A DNA stretch of 64,000 nucleotides, taken from NCBI GenBank assembly GCA_005116835.1, contig SWDM01000023.1, positions 68,870 through 132,869 of the forward strand, given 5' to 3'. Below, piece by piece: positions 18,199-26,410 of this stretch. The notes below the pieces were generated by a model. The model made no database searches. It saw nothing but the letters and a program-made list of their open reading frames with translations, and was not told the origin of the DNA. Both the position numbers and the translations under genes were made by a program. Each line of letters begins with the position of its first letter. Position 1 is the first letter of the stretch. The stretch is from Nitrospira sp. (GTDB lineage Bacteria; Nitrospirota; Nitrospiria; Nitrospirales; Nitrospiraceae).

Positions 18199-18219
18199 CC
18201 GTGTTCACGCAACGCGCGG
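18199..18219. repeat. GTTCACGCAACGCGCGGT repeat
   Basis: The block GTGTTCACGCAACGCGCGGT recurs as GTGCTCGTGCAACGCGCGGT near 19214. Its 14-bp core, GTTCACGCAACGCG, occurs inverted near 46053-46066. All copies are intergenic, which suggests a dispersed repeat family. Confidence 0.5.
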
Positions 18220-18420
18220 TCTTACGACCAAAAAGGTTAAGGTTCGTGTTCAGTACCGACAAATCCGACTTGAGGACTATTCGACTTTCAACCCCGGCCT
18301 AAGCCTTGGTCTTCCGATGTGATGTGCGTAGTGATGATGATCCCAGCTTCTTCGCTGGGAACAGGTATGGAAGGATACGCATTTGCCGGTCGCGCGTAGA
18401 CTAACATGGGGCTCTTTCAT

Positions 18421-18466
18421 TTGACGAAGCAACGGGCCATGAGGTAGTATCTACACTGTATCTACA
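18421..18466 (+). promoter_or_regulatory. mazEF promoter with direct-repeat operator
   Basis: A sigma70-type promoter, TTGACG (18421-18426), 18 bp, TAGTAT (18445-18450), lies before mazE. Two copies of GTATCTACA (18447-18455 and 18458-18466), one helical turn apart, overlap the -10 and start region. This is where MazE and MazEF bind to repress their own operon in known systems. Confidence 0.6.
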
Positions 18467-18489
18467 AGATTGAATGGAGGACAGCGAAG

Positions 18490-18732
18490 ATGAAAACCAC
18501 CGCCCAGAAATGGGGTAACAGCTTAGCCATCCGCTTGCCGAAGAGCATGGCCCAACAGGTAGGGCTCAAAGTGAAGGATGACTTGGATATTGAAGTGCGG
18601 AAAGGGGTTCTCGTGCTAAGACCTCACCTGCGCCGAGTCTATCGGCTGGAGGATCTGGTCAAGCGCATGACCCCACGCAATGCGCATAAGGAACTCGACT
18701 TCGGCGGGCCTGTAGGCCACGAGGCTCTGTGA
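18490..18732 (+). CDS. mazE: MazE-family antitoxin (AbrB/SpoVT fold)
   Basis: The 80-aa protein has the swapped-hairpin AbrB-type DNA-binding domain typical of MazE: QKWGNSLAIRLPKSMAQQVGL at the N-terminus, then VLVLRPH. The C-terminal tail (RRVYRLEDLVKRM) would wrap the toxin. It neutralises the MazF toxin encoded directly downstream, with overlapping stop and start codons, and should repress the operon through the direct repeats upstream. A TGGAGG ribosome site lies 9 nt before the ATG. Confidence 0.92.
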   Translation: MKTTAQKWGNSLAIRLPKSMAQQVGLKVKDDLDIEVRKGVLVLRPHLRRVYRLEDLVKRMTPRNAHKELDFGGPVGHEAL

Positions 18733-19070
18733 AGAGTAAGCGACAATATGTGCCGGATCGTGGCGATATCGTCTGGCTGCAATTCAATCCGCAAGCGGGC
18801 CACGAACAGGCCGGACACCGACCGGCACTTGTTCTTTCACCGGCGAGCTACAATCGACGGAGTGGATTGATGCTGTGTTGTCCCATGACCAGCCAGATAA
18901 AAGGTTATCCCTTCGAAGTGGTGATAGCGGCTGAAAGAGATCGGGACAGTGTAGTGCTCGCGGACCAGGTCAAGAGTCTCGACTGGAGAGTTCGGAAGGC
19001 GGTGAAGAAAGGGACCGCCTCGATCGACGTGATCGCAGAAACGTTGAGCAAGCTTCAGACGCTCCTGTAA
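18729..19070 (+). CDS. mazF: MazF-family toxin (mRNA interferase)
   Basis: The 113-aa protein matches the PemK/MazF fold. It has PDRGDIVWLQFNPQAGHEQAGHRPALVLSP at the N-terminus, with the GDI and HEQxGHRP motifs that hold the catalytic Arg. Further on are CCPMTSQIKGYPFEV and the late VVLADQVKSLDW. MazF cuts mRNA at short sequence motifs; the exact target here is unknown. It starts at a GTG that overlaps the mazE stop (GTGA), so the two are translationally coupled. The length is normal and the gene looks intact. Confidence 0.92.
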   Translation: MKSKRQYVPDRGDIVWLQFNPQAGHEQAGHRPALVLSPASYNRRSGLMLCCPMTSQIKGYPFEVVIAAERDRDSVVLADQVKSLDWRVRKAVKKGTASIDVIAETLSKLQTLL

Positions 19071-19408
19071 CAACCGACAAGCGTTCATCCATCTCCTAAC
19101 ATTGCCCCACGCCTACAGCAATTCGTCTGAAATTCAGAATGTCTCCGACTCTCCAGAATGCAAAAGAGTAAGTGCAGAAGGATAAGGGGGTGGATGGAAG
19201 CTGATGATCTCCTGTGCTCGTGCAACGCGCGGTTTGCGAAGGATGGGCAGGGAGCGGCCAGGTGCCCTTCTTGCTCGCAGAACGCGCACGATAGGAATGT
19301 GCTCGTTCGATGCGCGCAGTAAAGGGCAGCCTTGGCCGTTCCCTTAATTAGTGAAGCAGGTAGAGGGTCAGGCATGACTATTGACTTATGCAGGCGAAGG
19401 GTTAGCCA
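19071..19408. other. Intergenic region with degenerate repeats
   Basis: These 338 bp hold no supported gene. Three loose copies of a TGCTCGnnnnAnGCGCG-type unit occur near 19214, 19272 and 19301. The first contains GTGCTCGTGCAACGCGCGGT, shared in altered form with 18202. The stretch looks like a repeat cluster. Confidence 0.45.
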
Positions 19409-19957
19409 ATGAGTCTGACATTTCCTGTCGACGCGAAACTCAAAGACGGTTCGCCTGTTCAATTGGTGTTGGCCGACAATCAAGATATTGAGCCGCTGCG
19501 GCAGCTGTATCGGGTGATTGTCGATGAGGGGAACTCCTATCCGCATGATCGGTTTCCGGATCAGGAGGGTTTCATGGACTATTGGTTTCGCGGCAAGAGC
19601 ACGGTGGCGGCTTATGTGCCGGACCGGGCCGGTGCGGTTGGCATGGTAGGGGCCTTCTACCTTAAGCCGAACTGGCCTGGGCGGGCGGGACATGTGGCGA
19701 ATGCCGGCTTTATCGTGGCGCCAGAATGGCGCAATCGAGGCCTGGGTTGGCTCATGGGTACCACGATGCTGGCCTACGCGAAGCAACTGGGTTACCGCTG
19801 TGTGATCTTCAATCTTGTATTCTCTGAAAATGTGGCCGCGTGGCGTCTCTGGGACAAGCTTGGTTTCAAAGAGTTGGGTACAATCCCCGGTGCAGTGCGG
19901 AAGAACGATGGAACCTATCAGGATGCGATGATTATGTTTCGATCGTTGGGTGATTGA
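19409..19957 (+). CDS. GNAT-family N-acetyltransferase
   Basis: The 182-aa protein carries the acetyl-CoA pyrophosphate loop of GNAT enzymes, EWRNRGLGWLMG (near residue 110), after a beta strand NAGFIVAP. The C-terminal NVAAWRLWDKLGFKELG is the usual late helix that completes the cofactor site. The N-terminal half resembles acetyltransferases related to yeast SPT10 or L-azetidine/phosphinothricin-type enzymes, but the acceptor cannot be named. The gene stands alone between MazEF and the next small-gene cluster. Confidence 0.85.
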   Translation: MSLTFPVDAKLKDGSPVQLVLADNQDIEPLRQLYRVIVDEGNSYPHDRFPDQEGFMDYWFRGKSTVAAYVPDRAGAVGMVGAFYLKPNWPGRAGHVANAGFIVAPEWRNRGLGWLMGTTMLAYAKQLGYRCVIFNLVFSENVAAWRLWDKLGFKELGTIPGAVRKNDGTYQDAMIMFRSLGD

Positions 19958-20112
19958 AGAATTGATCCTGAAGACGAAGGGCGGTGAGCAATCGAGAAGG
20001 GCTTTGTCGGCATGGCGAAGAGATGCTGTGTTCAGATTAGTGGATAATTGCTGTGATTTTCAGTAGACTTGCTCGCAGCAAGTTACCGGGGTTGCAGGGC
20101 ATAGAGAGCACG

Positions 20113-20349
20113 GTGAAATTCACCAAATACTTCGACTTCATTCGGCAGCGGCCTGATCGCGTTATCATTCGTGATGAGTGGATCGCACAGGTGGTCAGCA
20201 ATCCAGTGAAGGAAACAGTGCAACAAGATGGACGCATCCGTCGATGGGGGCAGATTAAAGAGATGGAAAACCGATTCTTGCGGGTTGTCTTACTTCCGGA
20301 TCATGAGACGGTACATAACGCCTTCTTTGACAGGGGATTCAAGCCATGA
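20113..20349 (+). CDS. DUF4258-type small protein (putative toxin partner)
   Basis: I start the gene at GTG 20113, giving 78 aa (VKFTKYFDFIRQRPDR). A longer frame begins at GTG 20053. The sequence FTKYFDFIRQRPDRV, VQQDGRIRRW and ENRFLRVVLLPDHETVHNAFFDRGF matches small proteins that pair with DUF2283 partners. They look like BrnT- or RelE-type RNases, but activity is not shown for this family. It overlaps the next gene by 4 bp (ATGA). Confidence 0.68.
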   Translation: MKFTKYFDFIRQRPDRVIIRDEWIAQVVSNPVKETVQQDGRIRRWGQIKEMENRFLRVVLLPDHETVHNAFFDRGFKP

Positions 20350-20543
20350 CGATCAAGTACTTTCAGGACACTGACACGCTCCACATTGAATTCAGAGCGG
20401 TAGAAGTGGCAGAGACTAGAGATCTCGATGAGAACACTCAACTTGATATCGACAAAGATGGAAATATCTGTGCCATGACCATTGAACATGCCCGAGATCG
20501 AGCGGATATTCCAAATTTCTCCTTTGAGCAGATCGCAGCCTAA
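20346..20543 (+). CDS. DUF2283-family protein (putative antitoxin)
   Basis: The 65-aa protein shows the DUF2283 pattern: IKYFQDTDTLHIEF at the start and LDENTQLDIDKDGNICAMTIEHA in the middle. DUF2283 proteins are small beta-strand proteins often encoded beside DUF4258 genes, in the arrangement of a toxin-antitoxin pair. Its start overlaps the upstream stop (ATGA), which supports coupled translation. It is acidic, as many antitoxins are. The antitoxin role is inferred from context. Confidence 0.75.
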   Translation: MTIKYFQDTDTLHIEFRAVEVAETRDLDENTQLDIDKDGNICAMTIEHARDRADIPNFSFEQIAA

Positions 20544-20605
20544 TAGGGGTAGCGTCCCACTATGCTTCCGCTCGCCGTTTGCGCAGATGTTAGCTCCGAG
20601 GCAAC

Positions 20606-20926
20606 ATGACGATGCGCAAACTCAAACCTGTTACACCCGGCGAACTCTTGCTCGAAGAATTTCTCATGCCAATGGGGGGCAGCCAGTATCGATTGGCGAA
20701 GGAGATTGATGTGCCTGCTCAGCGCATCGGCGATATTGTGGCGGGCAAACGAGCTGTTACCGCTGATACCGACTTGCGGTTGTGCCGGTTTTTTGGTCTT
20801 TCGAATGGCTACTGGCTTCGGGCGCAAGCGGCCTATGACACAGAAGTGGCGGAACGTGCGCTTGGCCCCAAGCTCGCGAAAATAAAACCGTGGGCGCAGT
20901 CGAAAATCTTAGAAGTCGCGTCTTGA
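20606..20926 (+). CDS. higA: HigA-family antitoxin (lone)
   Basis: The 106-aa protein has the HigA pattern: PVTPGELLLEEFLMPMG at the N-terminus, then an XRE helix-turn-helix (QYRLAKEIDVPAQRIGDIVAGKRAVTADTDLRLCRFF). The family represses its own operon and binds the HigB toxin. No higB-like gene is next to it; the upstream genes are DUF4258 and DUF2283. It may be an orphan left by loss of higB, or may act on another toxin. Confidence 0.88.
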   Translation: MTMRKLKPVTPGELLLEEFLMPMGGSQYRLAKEIDVPAQRIGDIVAGKRAVTADTDLRLCRFFGLSNGYWLRAQAAYDTEVAERALGPKLAKIKPWAQSKILEVAS

Positions 20927-20959
20927 CCAGTGCAGTTGTGAATAATCAGATGAGACGTC

Positions 20960-21160
20960 ATGAATAGTACGATCACCATTATGCGCGACGAAGATGGCCT
21001 CTACATCGCTGAATGTCCGGCCATTCCTGGATGCGTCAGTCAAGGCAAGACGGAGGCGCAAGCTAATATGCAAGACGCAATTAAGCAGTGTCTTGAAGTG
21101 CGTGCTGAAAGGGGGATGCCGCTGACGGTTCCCACTCGTCAAGTCGAAGGCATTGCGTAA
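20960..21160 (+). CDS. hicB: HicB-family antitoxin (lone)
   Basis: The 66-aa protein reads ITIMRDEDGLYIAECPAIPGCVSQGKTEAQA and continues AIKQCLE, the partial RNase H fold of HicB. It lacks a C-terminal DNA-binding domain and has about the minimal family length. No HicA toxin (dsRBD-like, about 60 aa) is found on either side, so this looks like an orphan. It lies 33 bp after higA on the same strand. Confidence 0.82.
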   Translation: MNSTITIMRDEDGLYIAECPAIPGCVSQGKTEAQANMQDAIKQCLEVRAERGMPLTVPTRQVEGIA

Positions 21161-21303
21161 TACTGACGGTTCCCGTTCTCCCTCCACCAGACGTCATCAA
21201 GAGAGAGATAAGGCCCCCCCCCCCCTAAAAATTCCCTCACTTTTATCAGTCTTGACCTTGGACATAACCGTCCAGATTCAGCATCCTGTTGAGGAGAAAT
21301 GTG

Positions 21304-21738
21304 ATGCCGAGTGATGAAACTAATGAAGCAACACGCCGGGCTTGGCGCGAGTTGGGGTTTTTCTGCGGTCGAGATGCTGCTGCGAAAGAGTGGCGCATTG
21401 TCGGGTCGGTGAAGGGACTGTGGAAGTTTGCGGCAGAGATACGCTCGTATGCGTCCAATCCAGTCAATGATCGGCTGTCGGAATATACCCACTTCGGACC
21501 GGCCATGAATCTCGAACTCGGAACTTCGCATCAAACGGAAATTACTGAGCAGTGGATTGGCGGCCCATTGGTGGAACTGCTCCGCCTCGCGACGCTGATT
21601 GAGCGGAGCGCGCAAGCCAATGTGGTCGGGAAGCGCATTGCCTTACGCGCGAATTTCTCGCCCATGGCCCCCTATGAGCTCATTTTGGATGTCCGCGATG
21701 ATGCCTTCGACCCTGCATCCGCCGACTCGATTTACTAA
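21304..21738 (+). CDS. Hypothetical protein
   Basis: The ATG at 21304 follows GAGGAG at a good distance, giving 144 aa. The sequence (RAWRELGFFCGRDA, WRIVGSVKGLWKFAAEIRSY, FGPAMNLELGT, PYELILDVRDDAFDP) shows a mixed alpha/beta protein without signal peptide or membrane segment. I recognise no family. It follows the toxin-antitoxin genes and precedes, convergently, the CHASE2 regulator, ending 15 bp before that gene's stop. Confidence 0.6.
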   Translation: MPSDETNEATRRAWRELGFFCGRDAAAKEWRIVGSVKGLWKFAAEIRSYASNPVNDRLSEYTHFGPAMNLELGTSHQTEITEQWIGGPLVELLRLATLIERSAQANVVGKRIALRANFSPMAPYELILDVRDDAFDPASADSIY

Positions 21739-21753
21739 GGAGGGTGATAGGGC

Positions 21754-24411
21754 TCAGGAACCTTTTCTCAATCCCAGTGAAGCAGGTCTCTCTTGCCGGA
21801 AGTACTTCCGCACGAGCGTCTCGACTGAGGCGAAATGCCGGTCGGGGAGATTTTTGAATCGCCGTTTGCAATCGAGGAGGGCTTCGTTGGCTGTGGCGAA
21901 GGGTTGGATTACGGACAAGAGATGGTCGTGATAATCCATGAGCTTCAGCTCAACCGTTCTCAGATGGCTGGGATCGCCGGCGATGGCTAGCGCGGCTTTC
22001 CCCTGATCGCCATCGGCCTCGACCAGCGCCTGGAAACAGAGGCCCTTCAATCGCTGAGTCACAGTGCTGCGGTCCCACCGTAACATCTTGGCCGCTGACT
22101 GCATGTCGAAATTATGCTGCCGTAGACAATTCAATACTGCGGCATCGCTGGCAGGATCCGGAAGGATCTGCGTGTGCTTGGCTCGGCCAGAGGGCGTGGG
22201 TGATGTGCTGCCGAGGCGTAATGATTCTTTCGTGAGTAGAGGCCCGTCGTTGAGGGCGATCGCCTGTTCCAGGCAATGCCTGAACTCCCGCACGTTCCCT
22301 TTCCATTCCTGTTCGACGAGCGAACGAAGCGCCTCGTTCGAGAGTTTCGGCACAGGCTTGCCCATTTGACCTGCGATATCGGTGAGAAAGATGTCCGCGA
22401 GGATCGGCACGTCGCCGGTCCGTTCCCGTAATGGCGGAAGCCGGAACACGAGACCGGACAGACGGAAATAGAGATCTTCGCGAAACCAGCCTTCAGAAAC
22501 CCCGCGCTGCAGATCGCGATTCGTTGCTGCGACGATACGCACATCGACGGTGGTGGGGGTCGTTGCACCGACGCGATAGAAGGTTCTCTCTTGTAAGACT
22601 CGTAGCAGCTTACTTTGGTGGTCTAGGCGCAGGTCGCCGATTTCATCCAGAAAAATGGTCCCATGGTTGGCCAGTTCGAAGTATCCACGCCGATCGGTTG
22701 TGGCCCCGGTGAAGCTGCCTCTCGTATGGCCGAAGAGCTCACTTTCAAACAATTCAGGAGAAATTGCTGCCATATTGACTGCGATGAAGGTCTTGCCGGT
22801 ACGTGGACTGAGTCGGTGGACCGCCCTGGCAAATAGTTCTTTTCCTGTCCCCGGTTCGCCGAGCACGAGGACCGTCAGGGGTGATTTGGCTCCCCTCTTG
22901 AGATCCCGATAGAGGCGCAAGAGGGAAGAATCCTGGGTCATGATGTCGAGCTGTCGGCATTCGTCGCGGAGACGAACAAGTTCCCCATCGCTGAATACCC
23001 TGGGCTCGGTGGTGGCGGCCCGCAGACTATGTAACTGATGTTCGAGCCCTTCCAGTTTCCGACGTGCTTCATTTTCCTGCGCCTGAGCGTCGGCGAGTTG
23101 TGAGCGAAGGTCATCCGCGGATTTTGAAAGTTCCTCCTGTTGACCAGTCGAATGAGAAATGAAAGTCCGCGCAGCCGCGAGATCTTCTTGCAATGTTTCT
23201 GTCCTCGTCTCTCGCAAGATCAGAGCTTCACGTATCGCTGCAGCTTCCTGTTGCAGGCGGAGCATGTCCTGTTCTACGAGCATCAGCCTTTGATGGCCGG
23301 TCAGGTGGCTCCAAACAGTTGCGGCAACAAGCACCGACAGGGCGGTAGTCAGTGGCATGGCGAGGGGAAGGGCTAAGTCGGCCACCGCAAGCCCGAGAAA
23401 AACGAATACGCCATAAGTGGCAATAGCCTTCCCTGCCAGGAGCAGGCTGATCGTGCCTCGAAATCGAAGCAGGAGCCAGGCGACCAAGCATGCCAGGAGC
23501 AGCGTGATCAAGGTGCGGCTTGGTTGGTTGAGTTGGGAGAGCCGGTTGCCGGTCAGTAACATGTTCAGGACATGAAGATGGACTACCGAGCTGCTGACGG
23601 TCTGTCCTGTTGGTAAGAGCCAGTGCTCCCCACCGATGTGGTTTGGAAGAAATACGACGACCTTGTTCTTGAACCACTCGGTGAGCTGATCGCGATCGTG
23701 GTGTTCGATAGCGGTCCAGACGGATGAAATAGGAATGGTCGGCAAGGCATTGATCGTTCCATCGCCGACATAGTTGACCAAGAGGGAGTCCGTAGCGTCT
23801 TCGGAGAGCAACGGCGTTCTTGGTGAGGCCTGTTGTTGAAATAATTGATAGAGCGATATCCCGAAGGCTTGACTGGACTGCCTATCTCCGTTCGCCGTCA
23901 AAGGCACAGCACGTGTGACTCGATCGACATGGGTCGTGACCAGCAGATGGCTTGGGATCGTGGCATCCGAGGCAAGCGTGGTGTCAGGACTCTGCACGAG
24001 GACGATGGGTCCGGCTGTGGCCATGGCTTCTATCAGCAGGGCATCGCTTGTTGCCCCGCCGAGCTGGGCTGGGCTGGCATGGTCGAGGCGATAATCGAGA
24101 CCGATCACGAGAGATCCTGATTCATGCGCACTGGTCAGGAGCCGAGCGAGGACAGCCCGATCCCATGGCCCAGCGCCGAATTCTTTCTCGCTTGCCGGAT
24201 CCCGCGTGACTATGAGCAGGGATGGGCTTATCGGAATAGCAGTGCGATTGGTCAGCCAGAGATCGTACGCGGCCCAGTCCAGACCCGTGAATGTGGTGGG
24301 GGCAGCGGCCCATAAAACGAAGGCGAGGGCAGTGGCGAACAGCCCCATGGCGCAGGCTTGAAGCCAGGTGGAACCAAGGAACTGTCGCCACAGGCGGGAA
24401 ACGCTAAACAT
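21754..24411 (-). CDS. CHASE2-domain sensor fused to a sigma-54 activator
   Basis: The protein is 885 aa. An N-terminal membrane segment (about 14-36) leads into an extracytoplasmic CHASE2 sensor (about 40-295). Three membrane segments (about 298-366) and a coiled coil (about 375-465) follow. The AAA+ sigma-54-interaction domain (about 490-740) has Walker A GEPGTGKE (518-525). The sigma-54-contact loop is GSFTGA (565-570) where GAFTGA is standard. The C-terminus has a short Fis-like helix-turn-helix (AAKMLRWDRSTVTQRLKGL) and an added helical domain. It is a one-component membrane regulator, encoded 9 bp after a TPR protein on the same strand. The signal is unknown. Confidence 0.87.
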   Translation of the reverse strand: MFSVSRLWRQFLGSTWLQACAMGLFATALAFVLWAAAPTTFTGLDWAAYDLWLTNRTAIPISPSLLIVTRDPASEKEFGAGPWDRAVLARLLTSAHESGSLVIGLDYRLDHASPAQLGGATSDALLIEAMATAGPIVLVQSPDTTLASDATIPSHLLVTTHVDRVTRAVPLTANGDRQSSQAFGISLYQLFQQQASPRTPLLSEDATDSLLVNYVGDGTINALPTIPISSVWTAIEHHDRDQLTEWFKNKVVVFLPNHIGGEHWLLPTGQTVSSSVVHLHVLNMLLTGNRLSQLNQPSRTLITLLLACLVAWLLLRFRGTISLLLAGKAIATYGVFVFLGLAVADLALPLAMPLTTALSVLVAATVWSHLTGHQRLMLVEQDMLRLQQEAAAIREALILRETRTETLQEDLAAARTFISHSTGQQEELSKSADDLRSQLADAQAQENEARRKLEGLEHQLHSLRAATTEPRVFSDGELVRLRDECRQLDIMTQDSSLLRLYRDLKRGAKSPLTVLVLGEPGTGKELFARAVHRLSPRTGKTFIAVNMAAISPELFESELFGHTRGSFTGATTDRRGYFELANHGTIFLDEIGDLRLDHQSKLLRVLQERTFYRVGATTPTTVDVRIVAATNRDLQRGVSEGWFREDLYFRLSGLVFRLPPLRERTGDVPILADIFLTDIAGQMGKPVPKLSNEALRSLVEQEWKGNVREFRHCLEQAIALNDGPLLTKESLRLGSTSPTPSGRAKHTQILPDPASDAAVLNCLRQHNFDMQSAAKMLRWDRSTVTQRLKGLCFQALVEADGDQGKAALAIAGDPSHLRTVELKLMDYHDHLLSVIQPFATANEALLDCKRRFKNLPDRHFASVETLVRKYFRQERPASLGLRKGS

Positions 24412-24420
24412 GATGACTCT

Positions 24421-25680
24421 TTATCGGCCGGCAATCTCGTCCAAGATCCCTTGCATCTCCTGTTTGGGCAGCCCCTTCAGCATCGCTTTGGCCTTCTGTA
24501 AATCCGGCGTGATCCCGAGGCCTTTTCCATACATGCGTGCCAGCGCTTTTTTTGCCGGGATAAACCCGTCTGCAGCGGTGGTGGCAAAGCAGGCCAGGAT
24601 GCGCTTATCGAATTGACTGAGGCGAGTATCGAGACCGGTTTCATAAAGGCCCACGAGTTCGTCGTGCGCCGCCTCGCCCAAGGCATAGGCTTCTGCGAGT
24701 AGAACCGTGACTCCTTTGGCGCCTGGATTGTCTTTGAGCAGGGCGGCGCCTAAGGATTCGTTGGGATCCTTTCTGGCCATATCGGGGTAGTCGGCCCAGA
24801 GGCCGTCCCGATACTGCCTGAAAGCCTCGATGATACCGGTTCGACGCCGCTCAGGCTGGTCGGGCGATAGCGCTTGGCGGCGAAGCTGTGACAGGGATTC
24901 TGCCGCTCGTTGCTGGCCGAACTCGATAGCCTTGGTCCACCAGCGGATCGCCAGCGATAGATCCTTATCAACGCCCTGCCCATTGCGATAGGCGACTCCC
25001 ATAAAGTACTGCGCCTGCGAAATCCCTCCGATCGCCGCATCCTCCATCAACCTCACTGCTTCCTGATGCTGATTCATTAGCTTCAAGACCAGAGCAAGAC
25101 GATAGCGAGCGTCGAGAAAGCTCGGTTGTAGCTCTAACGCACGGCGATAGGATTGGGCTGCGGCTGAGAAATTTCCCAATGTGTACTGGACGCTGCCTAG
25201 GCCGTAATGGGCCTGGGCTAACCCAGGATCCAGCATGGTGGCTTCCATCAGAGCGATGGCAGCGGCTTGCCCATCCTGTTTGGCCATCTGTGTGATACCA
25301 AGTTGCAGATAGGCTTTGGCGTTGTTCGATTCGAGTTTGAGCGCCATACGGCATTCTTCGATCGCCGCATCGAGGTCGCCGATATTGTAGAGCGCCTGTG
25401 CCAACTTCAGCCGGTTGTCCGCGCTGTCCGGCGACAAGCGGAGTGCATTGCGTAACTCAATCAGTTCAAGCACTGCGTCCGCCGGCTTTGGCGGTATGGG
25501 TTCGGGGAGTGTTTGTTCTTCCGCTGGTGCTGGAGTTGGCGAAGTGTCGTCAGTCGGAGGTTGGGACTCGATGACAGGGGGCGGTCCGTTCTCAGGTGAT
25601 TGGGCGAAGGATGAATGGACGGGTAGCCGTGTAATCAAGGATACAAACAAGAGGGGCACGAGTATCAATCCAGAACGCAT
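24421..25680 (-). CDS. Secreted TPR/Sel1-repeat protein
   Basis: The 419-aa protein has an N-terminal signal peptide ending near FAQS, then a long Pro/Thr-rich linker. TPR units occupy about 75-220 (for example NIGDLDAAIEECRMALKLESNNAKAY and LGNFSAAAQSYRRALELQPSF). A Sel1-type repeat follows (AQYFMGVAYRNGQGVDKDLSLAIRWWTKA). These are protein-interaction repeats of the periplasm or envelope. Its stop lies 9 bp before the start of the CHASE2 regulator on the same strand, so the two probably work together. It might present a signal to the CHASE2 domain. Confidence 0.82.
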   Translation of the reverse strand: MRSGLILVPLLFVSLITRLPVHSSFAQSPENGPPPVIESQPPTDDTSPTPAPAEEQTLPEPIPPKPADAVLELIELRNALRLSPDSADNRLKLAQALYNIGDLDAAIEECRMALKLESNNAKAYLQLGITQMAKQDGQAAAIALMEATMLDPGLAQAHYGLGSVQYTLGNFSAAAQSYRRALELQPSFLDARYRLALVLKLMNQHQEAVRLMEDAAIGGISQAQYFMGVAYRNGQGVDKDLSLAIRWWTKAIEFGQQRAAESLSQLRRQALSPDQPERRRTGIIEAFRQYRDGLWADYPDMARKDPNESLGAALLKDNPGAKGVTVLLAEAYALGEAAHDELVGLYETGLDTRLSQFDKRILACFATTAADGFIPAKKALARMYGKGLGITPDLQKAKAMLKGLPKQEMQGILDEIAGR

Positions 25681-25781
25681 GGGAAACCTGTGATCCTCCG
25701 GCTCTTATGGGGAAAAGCAGACCGCATTATAGCACTGAATCGATATTGGCGGGCTGCATAGGAGAAATCAACATCTAGTGA

Positions 25782-26210
25782 TTAACGGGTATGCTGAAGG
25801 GCCTGCTGCAGGCGCTCGACTGACTTTTGCATCTCAGATTCCGAAAGGGGCAAGGGCTCATGCTGCACTCGCCAGACCGGATCGAGAGGGGCTGGGTCAG
25901 TGACTAGCCGGGGAATCACATGCCAATGGATGTGGGGGAGCTGGTTGCCGAGGAGTTCGTAATTGATCTTCTTGGCCTCATAGACTTTGGCGAGAATGCT
26001 GGCAATGCGACTGACGTGCTCCATCAGCAGAATCCGTTCCGTGGGGGCCAAATGAAACAGCTCTGTCGCATGGCGTTTAAAGACGACGACGGTCCAGCCG
26101 GGGAAAAATTGATCTTCATGCAAATAGACTTTGGAGAGGTCAAGGTCGGCGATGAGATGGGTTTTGGGGGGCCAGCTGCCCTGGCAAGCTTTACAAGTGG
26201 GATCTATCAT
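25782..26210 (-). CDS. HIT-family hydrolase
   Basis: From the ATG at 26210 the protein is 142 aa. The histidine triad HIHWHVIPR occurs in the C-terminal half, as in HIT nucleotide hydrolases and transferases. An N-terminal CKAC pair and WTVVVFKRHATELFHL fit the Fhit/GalT-like sub-family. It lies head-to-head with the HD-domain gene and shares its control region. A GTG start at 26231 is also possible, but it would sit inside the ribosome-site sequence. Confidence 0.85.
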   Translation of the reverse strand: MIDPTCKACQGSWPPKTHLIADLDLSKVYLHEDQFFPGWTVVVFKRHATELFHLAPTERILLMEHVSRIASILAKVYEAKKINYELLGNQLPHIHWHVIPRLVTDPAPLDPVWRVQHEPLPLSESEMQKSVERLQQALQHTR

Positions 26211-26308
26211 AGTCAGTCGGCCCTGTGACACTCCTTTGACCTTCGTGTGACCATGACCTCAGCATGCTTCGCATCTTCGGGCCGCAGCATAGCAGAAATC
26301 GAGACGTT

Positions 26309-26365
26309 CATCGAACGATGGCGCCGTCGCTTGCCTTGACACCTCGTTTCATCGAACGATATTCT
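26309..26365 (+). promoter_or_regulatory. Promoter of the HD gene with two CATCGAACGAT sites
   Basis: TTGACA at 26336-26341 is followed after 18 bp by TATTCT. Two copies of CATCGAACGAT (26309-26319 and 26350-26360) flank the -35 and overlap the -10. The core ATCG-AA-CGAT is an inverted repeat. A third copy lies near the start of the YheT-like gene (36785-36795). This suggests a shared regulator, which is not identified. Confidence 0.45.
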
Positions 26366-26410
26366 CCTTGGAGTTTATTCGTTATCTATTCACCTCATCC
26401 ATTCCAACTC

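Larger units (their letters stand above)
17683..18420. other. Long intergenic region with a palindromic element
   Basis: These roughly 740 bp have no supported gene. They hold the 172-bp imperfect palindrome and, near 18199-18219, a copy of the GTTCACGCAACGCG repeat. The rest is featureless to me. Confidence 0.5.
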
